A program made the position numbers and the translations under genes. The notes under the pieces were generated by a model. That model was not told the origin of the DNA. It saw only the letters and a program-made list of their open reading frames with translations, and ran no database searches. This document shows positions 39,984-46,732 of a stretch of 46,732 bases of DNA, piece by piece. Position 1 is the first letter of the stretch. Each line of letters opens with the position of its first letter. The stretch comes from an uncultured Clostridia bacterium (GTDB taxonomy: Bacteria > Bacillota > Clostridia > Christensenellales > DTU072), in assembly GCA_944362765.1 (NCBI GenBank), contig CALVTP010000008.1, positions 1-46,732 on the forward strand, in the 5' to 3' direction.

Positions 39984-40679
39984 TCAAACGGTGTAAGTCC
40001 TCCCTTCCTCTATGACTTCGATAGCGGTACCCGAAAGCGCTTCGGTCGGGTCGTAATCGGGGGAAAGGTGGGTTACTGCGACACGCGTGCCGCAGGCTTT
40101 CAACAACAGTTCCGCTTTATCGATACTCATATGCGGACCCTTAAATCCGACGGGTTTTGCGGCGTCGGCAAGAACGAAGTCTACCCCTCGGACATAATCC
40201 TCTATTTCCTTAAACCACATTGTGTCTGCGGTGTAAAAAAGACTCTTCCCTCCCGAGGAGGCTCTGACGCCCAAAGTAGGAACGGTGTGAAGCATCTTTT
40301 TGAATTCGAGCGTCACGTCTCCCACCCGTTCCGTATCGTTTTCCTCCACTTCTACTACCTCAAATTTACCTTTAATCAGTAGCGGAAGATACCAATTTTC
40401 GCCATTTTTCGGCACGTATAATTTCAGTATCTTATCCGGGAGAAGCTCCATAAGATAATTCAGGGACACCAGATCCGACGTGTGGTCGAAATGCGAGTGC
40501 GAAACGACTATCGCGTCAAGTTTTCTTATGTCGCCGATTTTTCCGAGAAGTCTTGTCAGTGTTCCCGAACCGAAGTCGAAGACTATTTTTGCTTTATCGG
40601 TTTCGAGAAGGTACCCCGATGCGGCGTGTCCGCCCGCCTTCGGGTAAGGTCCGTAGATACCGAGCGCCGTCAGTTGCAT
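39984..40679 (-). CDS. MBL-fold metallohydrolase (RNase Z/PhnP-like branch)
   Basis: A 231-residue metallo-beta-lactamase-fold hydrolase with the metal motif SHSHFDHTSD (about 60-69), the following metal Asp in YTADT and a late His in VTHLSPDYDP. It begins LTALGIYGPYPKAGGHAAS, like RNase Z-type proteins that bind a compact substrate. There is no exosite arm as in true RNase Z. It is cytoplasmic. Its ATG overlaps the last 10 bases of the PI-PLC-like gene, so the two are translationally coupled. The substrate could be a phosphodiester acting after the PI-PLC-like enzyme, which is inference only. Confidence 0.88.
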   Translation of the reverse strand: MQLTALGIYGPYPKAGGHAASGYLLETDKAKIVFDFGSGTLTRLLGKIGDIRKLDAIVVSHSHFDHTSDLVSLNYLMELLPDKILKLYVPKNGENWYLPLLIKGKFEVVEVEENDTERVGDVTLEFKKMLHTVPTLGVRASSGGKSLFYTADTMWFKEIEDYVRGVDFVLADAAKPVGFKGPHMSIDKAELLLKACGTRVAVTHLSPDYDPTEALSGTAIEVIEEGRTYTV

Positions 40680-41572
40680 TTTATGCCCTCCCTGAATTCC
40701 TCTTCTTTTCCCGGAAGGACGAAGCCTTTGTCGATATTAAGCGACAAAATCATCGAGCACTTCATATAGTCCCGGGTCATGAAGTCGCCCGCGATGACGT
40801 TTGCCGACTCAAGATAGTACGGGTCGGAGCGGATGCCTTCAATGAGGTATCCGAAGTGCTCCCTTAAATCGGCGTCAAGTTTTCTCGGGGAAGTCAGCCC
40901 GATTTCCGTTGCGAGGTTAGGGGTTTGCTGCGTTTGGAAAATATACAGACCGTCGGAGGGGTAGTCTTTAAAAAATCTTAAAGTTTCGCGGGTGAACTTA
41001 TACGCTTTTGCGCCGTTGACTTTCTTTTCCCACGGAAGACAGATATTGCACTTTTTGGAGTAAGCGTAGGCTTCGGAGTCGTTTATGAGGATGAATCTTT
41101 TCCCCGCGTCGCGGACGGCTCCCAAGGTGACTTCCTTCAATTCATTGAAATCGGTATAGGCGTATTTTTCGGGTTCGATGGTTTGTTTCAGTACGGCGTC
41201 CACCTTTTCGGGGTCTGCGGAGTAACGCAGTACCACGGGTCCGAACAACTTCTGGTCGTAATATTCGCGGATATCGAGAAGGAGTACCTCCGAAGGGTGC
41301 GTCTCCATGAACTCGCGGACGCCTTTCAGCGCTTCCGATAAAGTTTTACCCTTCGAAATGCCGTGGCAGCAGACTATATTTCCCTTTCTGTCGGTGTCGA
41401 GCCGGATGCAGAAGTGCCTGACTCCGTACTCCATCTGTTCGACCGGCGAACCGTCCTGGCAGCAGGACATTTTACCGAATCCCGCCGTGCAGGCGTTATG
41501 AGCCCCCGGCATTATGAGCTTATTGAGCGGCGCCGAAGGGGTAATGTACTCCATCCATCTGTCAAAAATCAT
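40670..41572 (-). CDS. Phosphatidylinositol-specific phospholipase C-like (PI-PLC X domain) protein
   Basis: A 300-residue TIM-barrel protein with the PI-PLC X-domain pattern: LIMPGAHNACTAG (first catalytic His near 25), MEYGVRHFCIRLD, and the second His in IVCCHGI (near 71), then EVLLLDIREYY. The usual signal peptide of secreted PI-PLCs is absent, so it may act inside the cell. These enzymes cleave phosphoinositides or related cyclic phosphodiesters without metal. It has its own promoter and a leader of about 95 bases. It overlaps the MBL-fold gene downstream by 10 bases. Confidence 0.85.
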   Translation of the reverse strand: MIFDRWMEYITPSAPLNKLIMPGAHNACTAGFGKMSCCQDGSPVEQMEYGVRHFCIRLDTDRKGNIVCCHGISKGKTLSEALKGVREFMETHPSEVLLLDIREYYDQKLFGPVVLRYSADPEKVDAVLKQTIEPEKYAYTDFNELKEVTLGAVRDAGKRFILINDSEAYAYSKKCNICLPWEKKVNGAKAYKFTRETLRFFKDYPSDGLYIFQTQQTPNLATEIGLTSPRKLDADLREHFGYLIEGIRSDPYYLESANVIAGDFMTRDYMKCSMILSLNIDKGFVLPGKEEEFREGIKCN

Positions 41573-41672
41573 CGTTCACTCCGTAAAAGTCATTGTTTTT
41601 TTGTGCCGAGGATAGGGAGCGTTTTATTTTGCATTCTCCCTGCCGGGGCTTTTGAGCGCTTATTACGGGAAA

Positions 41673-41701
41673 ATTATATCACGGCTGCAGATAAATTACA
41701 A
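41673..41701 (-). promoter_or_regulatory. Promoter of the PI-PLC-like / MBL operon
   Basis: Minus-strand TTGTAA (41696-41701), 17 bases, TATAAT (41673-41678). Confidence 0.78.
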
Positions 41702-41729
41702 GGGCGGCATGAAAATTAAAATCGGTTGC

Positions 41730-41758
41730 TTGACGGGTTAGCTTTTTCATTATATAAT
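41730..41758 (+). promoter_or_regulatory. Promoter of the lipoprotein-proS transcript
   Basis: TTGACG (41730-41735), 17 bases, TATAAT (41753-41758). It is divergent from the PI-PLC promoter 28 bases away. Confidence 0.82.
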
Positions 41759-41810
41759 ATATTAGAGAAATATTCCTTCGGTATCGGGTACCGAAAAAAG
41801 AGGCATAAAG

Positions 41811-42179
41811 ATGACGTTAAAAAAAGTGCTGGCACTTGTACTTGCTCTGACCGTGACGGCGGGCGCGGCGATTTTATTGACCGCCTGCAACGACAAAGAA
41901 ACCGTTCCTTCGGTGGAATCGATTTCCGCAAAGCTTGCGGAGGACGTCGATTACTCGGTAGGCGACGTGTTCGACATAGAGGACGTGGTAGTGACTGCGA
42001 AACTTTCCGACGGCACTTCGAAAGCGGTGACCACGACGGCGGCGATAGAGTACGTATTTGCGGACGGCGTTCTGGACAAATCGGGAAAATTCACCACCGC
42101 TACCGCAGAAACTCCCTTTGTTTTAAGCCTCGCTTTTGCGGGTAAGACTACGACTTTGGAAATTGCGGTGGGGGCGTAA
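41811..42179 (+). CDS. Small lipoprotein with bacterial Ig-like domain
   Basis: A 122-residue lipoprotein. Its type II signal peptide, MTLKKVLALVLALTVTAGAA, leads to the lipobox LLTAC (Cys at 26). The mature part is a single bacterial Ig-like domain of about 85 residues, with the typical YSVGDVFDIEDVVVTAKLSDGT pattern of Big-type folds. It is anchored on the cell surface. GAGG lies ahead of the ATG. Its stop is 3 bases before proS, with no terminator between them, so both share one promoter. Such a pairing of a surface protein with an aminoacyl-tRNA synthetase is unexpected. Confidence 0.82.
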   Translation: MTLKKVLALVLALTVTAGAAILLTACNDKETVPSVESISAKLAEDVDYSVGDVFDIEDVVVTAKLSDGTSKAVTTTAAIEYVFADGVLDKSGKFTTATAETPFVLSLAFAGKTTTLEIAVGA

Positions 42180-42182
42180 AAA

Positions 42183-43898
42183 ATGCTTATTTCGAAGCTG
42201 GTCGGTGAGCGCACGAAGACGGCGCCTTCCGACGCCGTAATAAAAAGTCATTCGTTGATGATCAGGGCGGGCTATATAAAGCTCGTCTCTAACGGTATAT
42301 GGTCTCTCGCGATGCCGGCAAAGCGCATCGCAAGGAAGATAGAGAACATCATCCGCGAAGAAATGGACGCGTTGGAAGGGCAGGAATGCACCTTCCCCGT
42401 AGTCATGCCGAGGGAACTTTGGGAAGAATCCGGGAGGTATACCTCGATAGGGGACGAGATGGTGCGCTTCAAAGACCGTTTCGGGCGCGACATGGTTCTC
42501 GGAATGACCCACGAAGAGGCAGCCGTGCAATTCGCGCGCGACGCCGTCAATTCCTACCAGCAGCTCCCCTTTATGATCTACCAGATCCAGACCAAGTTTC
42601 GCGATGAGGGTCGCCCCCGCGGCGGGCTGATAAGAGTAAGGGAATTTACGATGAAGGACGCCTACTCCTTCCATATGTCGAAGGAGGATCTCGAGGCATA
42701 TTATGAAAGGGTGTACGCCGCCTACGAACGCATATTCAAGCGTATAGGCATGAAAAACTTCATCGCCGTCAAGTCCGATTCCGGAATGATGGGCGGAAGT
42801 ATTTCGCATGAGTTCATGCTGCTGACTCCGATAGGCGAAGACACCATAGTAATCTGCCCGAAGTGCGGTTTGTCCTCCAACATGGAAGTGGCCACTTCTA
42901 TCCTGAACGACGCCGAAAAGGAAGAGCCTTTGCCGATGGAAGAAGTCTTTACCGGCGCGGCAAAGGAGATCCGCGAAGTCACAGAATATCTCGGCGACAT
43001 CGCCGCCGACAAGACAATAAAGGCGGTGTGTTACAACATAAAGGGCGATTCGCTGAGGACGGTGGTGGCGTTTATAAGAGGCGACCTCGAAATCAACGAA
43101 GCCAAGCTGAAAAAGGTGCTCGGCAGGGATATCGTTCCGGCAAACCTTAATTCGGGAGAGCTCGTAGCGGGGAACATAGGACCCGCGGGGCTGAAAGGCG
43201 ACAACCTCGTAATAGTTTATGATAACTCGGTTAAGGGTACCGTAAACATGGTTTCGGGAGCCAATAAGCCGGAATATCATCTTAAAAATGTCACCGAAGG
43301 CAGAGACTTTACGATAGAAGAAAGTTTCGATATCCGCAAAGTCAAGCCCGGTGAAAAGTGTCCCGTTTGCGGCGCGGAACTGGAGGTCGAAAACGGGATA
43401 GAGATAGGAAATATCTTCCAACTCGGGACAAAGTACACCGAGTCGATGGGCATGACGGTGCTGAACAGTGACGGCAAAGCCGTCTGTCCCATTATGGGAT
43501 GCTACGGCATAGGAGTGGGCAGGGCTATGGCTTCCGTTGCCGAGGAAACGGCGGACGAGAAGGGGCTTAATTGGCCGATGGCAATAGCTCCATGGCACGT
43601 TTATTTGTGCATTATACGCTCCGACGACCCTGTGGTCAAGGAAAAAGCGTGCGCTCTTTACGACGAAATGCAGAAAAAAGGCATAGAAGTGCTGATGGAC
43701 GACAGAGCGGCTTCGGCGGGCTACAAATTCGCCGATTGCGACCTGATGGGGATACCGCTGAGACTTGTCGTAAGCCCGAGAGCGCTGGAAAATGATGTTG
43801 CGGAGATAAAAATCCGCTCTACCGGAGAAACGATCACCTGCCCCTTTGAGGAGTGCGTGGACAGGCTGAAGGAGATAATTGAACGATCGATAGAATAA
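42183..43898 (+). CDS. proS: Prolyl-tRNA synthetase, bacterial type
   Basis: It charges tRNA-Pro with proline. The 571-residue enzyme is a class II synthetase of the bacterial type. Motif 2 is seen in QIQTKFRDEGRPRGGLIRVREFTMKDAYSF (split around residue 150). The central editing (INS) domain lies at about 220-400, including SGELVAGNIGPAGL. Motif 3 is in MGCYGIGVGRAMASVAEE, and the C-terminal anticodon-binding domain follows. The ATG is 3 bases after the lipoprotein stop, and GGTGGGGGC inside that gene serves as ribosome site. It appears intact. A leftward 491-codon frame lies opposite but is a shadow. Confidence 0.95.
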   Translation: MLISKLVGERTKTAPSDAVIKSHSLMIRAGYIKLVSNGIWSLAMPAKRIARKIENIIREEMDALEGQECTFPVVMPRELWEESGRYTSIGDEMVRFKDRFGRDMVLGMTHEEAAVQFARDAVNSYQQLPFMIYQIQTKFRDEGRPRGGLIRVREFTMKDAYSFHMSKEDLEAYYERVYAAYERIFKRIGMKNFIAVKSDSGMMGGSISHEFMLLTPIGEDTIVICPKCGLSSNMEVATSILNDAEKEEPLPMEEVFTGAAKEIREVTEYLGDIAADKTIKAVCYNIKGDSLRTVVAFIRGDLEINEAKLKKVLGRDIVPANLNSGELVAGNIGPAGLKGDNLVIVYDNSVKGTVNMVSGANKPEYHLKNVTEGRDFTIEESFDIRKVKPGEKCPVCGAELEVENGIEIGNIFQLGTKYTESMGMTVLNSDGKAVCPIMGCYGIGVGRAMASVAEETADEKGLNWPMAIAPWHVYLCIIRSDDPVVKEKACALYDEMQKKGIEVLMDDRAASAGYKFADCDLMGIPLRLVVSPRALENDVAEIKIRSTGETITCPFEECVDRLKEIIERSIE

Positions 43899-43934
43899 CG
43901 CGCTTCCGGACTAAGGGTGGGGTAAGGAGAAAAT

Positions 43935-45692
43935 ATGATGAGAAAAAAACGTATTTTATTACCGGTGGTGCTGTGCGCGCTGGCTGTTATTTCGGTGGCG
44001 CTCTTGGTTTCGTGCGTCGATAATACGGTGCCGCAGCCGAACACGCCTTCCGACAACAACAAACCGGCGGAGCTTCCGGAAGGGTTTTCAGAGGGCGCCG
44101 CGACCGTTGAAAATATGTCGGCGGAGCTTATCGGAGGCATAAATTCGGCGCTTCGCCCGGTGACGAACAAGCACCTCGGAGCGAACAATCCCAAGGCTTC
44201 GGCTTTTACCGAATGGCAGCTTTCCGTAAACGGTCGTGCCGCCGTTTTGAAGTTTTCGGTTGATTACGATTACGATAAATATATTGCCGAAGATGCCGAC
44301 GCCACCCGCATGGCGGCGACGCTTCAATACGAAGGGGAATCCGCTCCCGAACTCGAAGTCTATTTTTATTCCGACGACAATTACATCGAGCACACCGCTT
44401 CCGACGGCGCCGTATCGGCAAGGAGCGGCGGAAAACTTTACTTTTCGCTTGCCGACGCGGATATTTTCATACCGTTGTACAATTCTGCGCTGACGAACAT
44501 GCTGCCGATGAACGAGGTGAACGGCACTCTTATTTCGCAGGTGTTGGCGGCAAGTCTGAACTTTTCCGACCTCAAATACTTCTACCGCAACGATGAGGGG
44601 AGCAAGCGCACCAACCGCTACTCCGTCACGATAGATCTCAGAAAGACGCTTTCGAATCTTCTGGCGTATTTCGATAAATCTTCCGATTTGGAGAGCTATT
44701 TAAAACCCGTGGAAGAACTGATAACGGCGTTGTTCGGCGTAGACCCCGGGCGTCTCGAAAGCGAAATGCCCGCCACGAAATTAGAGGTCGCCTTCGAAAC
44801 GACGGGAGCGCTGAGGACGGGCGCGGGCACCGGAAGATTAAGTGATATCTCCATAGAGCTTGACGTCGCCGCTTCCGATAAGACCGACACCCTTTTCGGC
44901 GGTAAAGCCTATAACATCAAGGCGGAAATGTTAAATTGCGAGGTAAAATCGGCGCTGATTTCCGATGAAGAGAAGCTTCCCTCCTCCGACAACCGGCGCT
45001 TCGATTCCTATTACGTATACGATGCGCGCGCGATGCACGTGGACGGGAAGATCCGTTATTTCGACACCGCTTCCCCCGTTTTCGAGGCAGGTAAGTATTA
45101 CGATATCTCCCTTTCCTTCCAATATCGCGGTTTGGAGGATGACGATCCCGATTCTTCGGTCAGCATCGAAATTTCCGATCCCGACGCGGCGTATGTGCCG
45201 TTCAAACTCGAATACCTGAGCGGCAAATTTTCGATAGTGGCGATGGAAAAGAGCGGAGGAGAGATCGACACGCATACTTTTGAAGGTGTCGGGCACTTCA
45301 AGACTTTCCTCGAAGGGGTCATCGGTTCATTTGAAGCCAAGCACTCCATGAGCGTTATCGAAGCCGTTTCCTTTATTTTGGAACATATTCGCGTTTCGCA
45401 TACCGAAAATTCTACTTTGGTATCCCTGATATGCAATGAGGATTTCTTCCTGGAAGCTCTCGGCTTCGGAGACAAGAAGGAAAATTCCGCCCATGACGCG
45501 TTGGATGAATTTATATATTATCTGCATGAAGGGTTTGTAAAGGCGGGCGGCACAGGTACCTTCCAAGACGCATTGAAGAATGCAGGTATCAACTTCGGTA
45601 AATATATCATCGAAGCGGAGTGCGAATTGAGTCTCGATATTTCCGGCAACTTTTTCGAACTCACCGACGAATTCGCGCCTTTGCGGGAGTAG
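43935..45692 (+). CDS. Large lipoprotein of unknown function
   Basis: A 585-residue lipoprotein with a type II signal peptide and lipobox LLVSC (Cys near 29), followed by a Pro/Asn-rich spacer. The mature part alternates beta-strands and short helices and is acidic. No known domain was recognised. It is probably anchored on the outer face of the membrane. It begins 37 bases after proS with AAGGAG ahead of the ATG and may be the third gene of that transcript. A strong terminator follows at 45772. Confidence 0.78.
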   Translation: MMRKKRILLPVVLCALAVISVALLVSCVDNTVPQPNTPSDNNKPAELPEGFSEGAATVENMSAELIGGINSALRPVTNKHLGANNPKASAFTEWQLSVNGRAAVLKFSVDYDYDKYIAEDADATRMAATLQYEGESAPELEVYFYSDDNYIEHTASDGAVSARSGGKLYFSLADADIFIPLYNSALTNMLPMNEVNGTLISQVLAASLNFSDLKYFYRNDEGSKRTNRYSVTIDLRKTLSNLLAYFDKSSDLESYLKPVEELITALFGVDPGRLESEMPATKLEVAFETTGALRTGAGTGRLSDISIELDVAASDKTDTLFGGKAYNIKAEMLNCEVKSALISDEEKLPSSDNRRFDSYYVYDARAMHVDGKIRYFDTASPVFEAGKYYDISLSFQYRGLEDDDPDSSVSIEISDPDAAYVPFKLEYLSGKFSIVAMEKSGGEIDTHTFEGVGHFKTFLEGVIGSFEAKHSMSVIEAVSFILEHIRVSHTENSTLVSLICNEDFFLEALGFGDKKENSAHDALDEFIYYLHEGFVKAGGTGTFQDALKNAGINFGKYIIEAECELSLDISGNFFELTDEFAPLRE

Positions 45693-45771
45693 TCGTCAAA
45701 AGCCGCAACCTTCGGAAAACGGAAGGGGATTCAGGACAATTTCAATTCCGGTAAACGGTTAACGGCAATTT

Positions 45772-45799
45772 AAAAGCGGCTGTAAGACAGCCGCTTTTT
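45772..45799. terminator. Strong bidirectional terminator between convergent genes
   Basis: An 11-bp-plus stem, AAAGCGGCTGT (45773-45783) with ACAGCCGCTTT (45787-45797), with T-run on the right and A-run on the left. It serves the lipoprotein gene (rightward) and the PAP2 gene (leftward). Confidence 0.9.
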
Positions 45800-45835
45800 C
45801 CGTAGTCGCGATTTTAATGATTTCGGTCAGGAAAA

Positions 45836-46732
45836 TTACTCCTCTACGGGAGTGATGACGACGTCGGACTCCTCAAAGGAGATATTCTTTTTGGAGAACA
45901 CCTTCAACATGACTATTCTCACCAGCGCCGCAGTTCCGAAGCCGATGAAGTAACCGAAGGTGACGTCGGAAAGGTAGTGGGCGGCATAGACGATACGGCT
46001 CAGCGCCACCAGACCCGTGTAAACCATCGGCACCACCCAGAACAGCCACTTGATTTTTTTGTCCCTGAACCGCGGGAAGAGGTCGGGGAGGATTATAAGC
46101 GCGAAAGAGGCGGCTGCCGCCGAGGTGTGTCCCGAGGGGAAGGAGACGAAGGCGCCGTCATCGACGGCTTTGAAAAATTCAACGTATTCGTCGGTACGAT
46201 ATTCGGGCTTAAAGATCGTGTTTATCATGTACCACGGAGTAAATCCGTCATAGTTGTAATCGGGGTATTTTATAAGAAGGTCGACGGGGGCTTTGAAATC
46301 GCCGGGGGTCATGGTGCGGAAGCGTTGGCGCGCCCAGATGAACTTCATTATCTGCACGATGACGTTGGCTATAATGGCAGCAGCGGCAAGCGCCACGGCA
46401 AACCAAAACAGCTTTTTCATGGTTTTATCGGGGATCTTGGAGAATGCCAGAATAGTCAGCGTCGAGATTATCGCCGCGAAGAACGCCGCATATACCCATT
46501 TGTATTCCACCTCTTCGGAGAAGAAGTTTCCGATAAACCATACGCCTATCGCAACCAGATAGCCGACGTAAACGATTACGGCGCCGAGCACTTTTGTGAG
46601 GATATGCGTCTTCCTGTTGCTGCCGAAGCGTTGGAAGAACAGGATGCTGCCTGCGACGGGCGCGGCAAAGTAAGTCGGCATTTCGCCAAGGTTATCGAAA
46701 AACTGCGCGAAAAGGCTGCCGCGGTTGTACAA
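45836..46732 (-). CDS. PAP2-family phosphatase, N-terminus cut by window edge
   Basis: A membrane phosphatase of the PAP2 superfamily (lipid phosphatase type), with at least 298 residues and about six to seven membrane helices. The signature is present: KFIWARQRFRTM (a divergent first motif with Arg in place of the usual Arg-Pro), VSFPSGHTSAAAAS (second motif with catalytic His) and SRIVYAAHYLSDVTFG (third motif with Arg and His). It acts on isoprenoid or lipid phosphates at the membrane. The frame runs to the window edge without a clear start, so the true N-terminus lies outside. It ends at the bidirectional terminator. Confidence 0.88.
   Translation of the reverse strand: MYNRGSLFAQFFDNLGEMPTYFAAPVAGSILFFQRFGSNRKTHILTKVLGAVIVYVGYLVAIGVWFIGNFFSEEVEYKWVYAAFFAAIISTLTILAFSKIPDKTMKKLFWFAVALAAAAIIANVIVQIMKFIWARQRFRTMTPGDFKAPVDLLIKYPDYNYDGFTPWYMINTIFKPEYRTDEYVEFFKAVDDGAFVSFPSGHTSAAAASFALIILPDLFPRFRDKKIKWLFWVVPMVYTGLVALSRIVYAAHYLSDVTFGYFIGFGTAALVRIVMLKVFSKKNISFEESDVVITPVEE

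Noticed and set aside
42123-43598. 491-codon minus-strand open frame
   Set aside because: It lies wholly opposite proS, has no ribosome site, and its composition is typical of an antisense shadow.

Overview
The window looks like chromosome of a moderate-GC Bacillota, most likely an uncultured gut Clostridia. Signs of this are strong AGGAGG-type ribosome binding sites, consensus TTGACA-17-TATAAT promoters, encoded CCA ends on all tRNAs, clostridial family proteins (DUF3737, DUF4037 with a TPR partner, TIGR00725-type, AEC, YfcC) and short lipoproteins. TAG, TGA and TAA all end intact genes, so the standard bacterial code applies.

Layout. 1-321 is the start of a GPH-family sugar symporter broken by an in-frame TAG. 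956-8361 is a type I restriction-modification operon (hsdM, hsdS, an embedded TIR/deoxyribosyltransferase-like gene, hsdR). 8515-9112 holds a tRNA Met-Glu-Val operon, read leftward, whose 3' end runs into a family of roughly 130-bp structured repeats. 9313-12414 carries a zinc-ribbon membrane protein, a Bcp peroxiredoxin and a TPR/DUF4037 pair. A tRNA-Val(GAC) at 12687 is followed by a scar-like stretch and then an AT-rich leftward operon (13269-16903). That operon has an N-formylglutamate-amidohydrolase-like enzyme, a membrane-anchored protein with a CDC48-N-like double-psi barrel, and two RimK-like ATP-grasp ligases. 17307-20341 has a DUF3737 protein, tRNA-Pro with its repeat array, and a ferritin-like protein. 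20552-23989 is a GPH symporter / lipoprotein / N-acetylneuraminate lyase operon. 23990-25063 is the largest repeat array, ending at tRNA-Leu. 25329-34557 holds a GDPD-like protein, a LOG-like protein, membrane proteins, an AEC transporter, a Crp/Fnr regulator, an alpha/beta hydrolase, and a YfcC-type antiporter with an ArgD-like aminotransferase. 34828-37909 is a zinc-homeostasis module: an SmtB-type repressor, a free-standing HMA metallochaperone and a P1B-2 ATPase. The right end has pyrG, a candidate small RNA, an MBL/PI-PLC pair, a small lipoprotein joined to proS, a large lipoprotein and a PAP2 phosphatase cut by the window edge.

Most notable are: (i) the repeat family abutting the 3' CCA ends of three tRNA loci, whose terminal inverted repeats and internal stem co-vary between copies; (ii) the four-gene ATP-grasp / FGase / double-psi-barrel operon, a candidate undescribed amide- or peptide-forming pathway; and (iii) an hsd operon with two near-identical specificity domains and an embedded NADase-like gene. 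All assignments come from reading motifs by eye; no database search was run.
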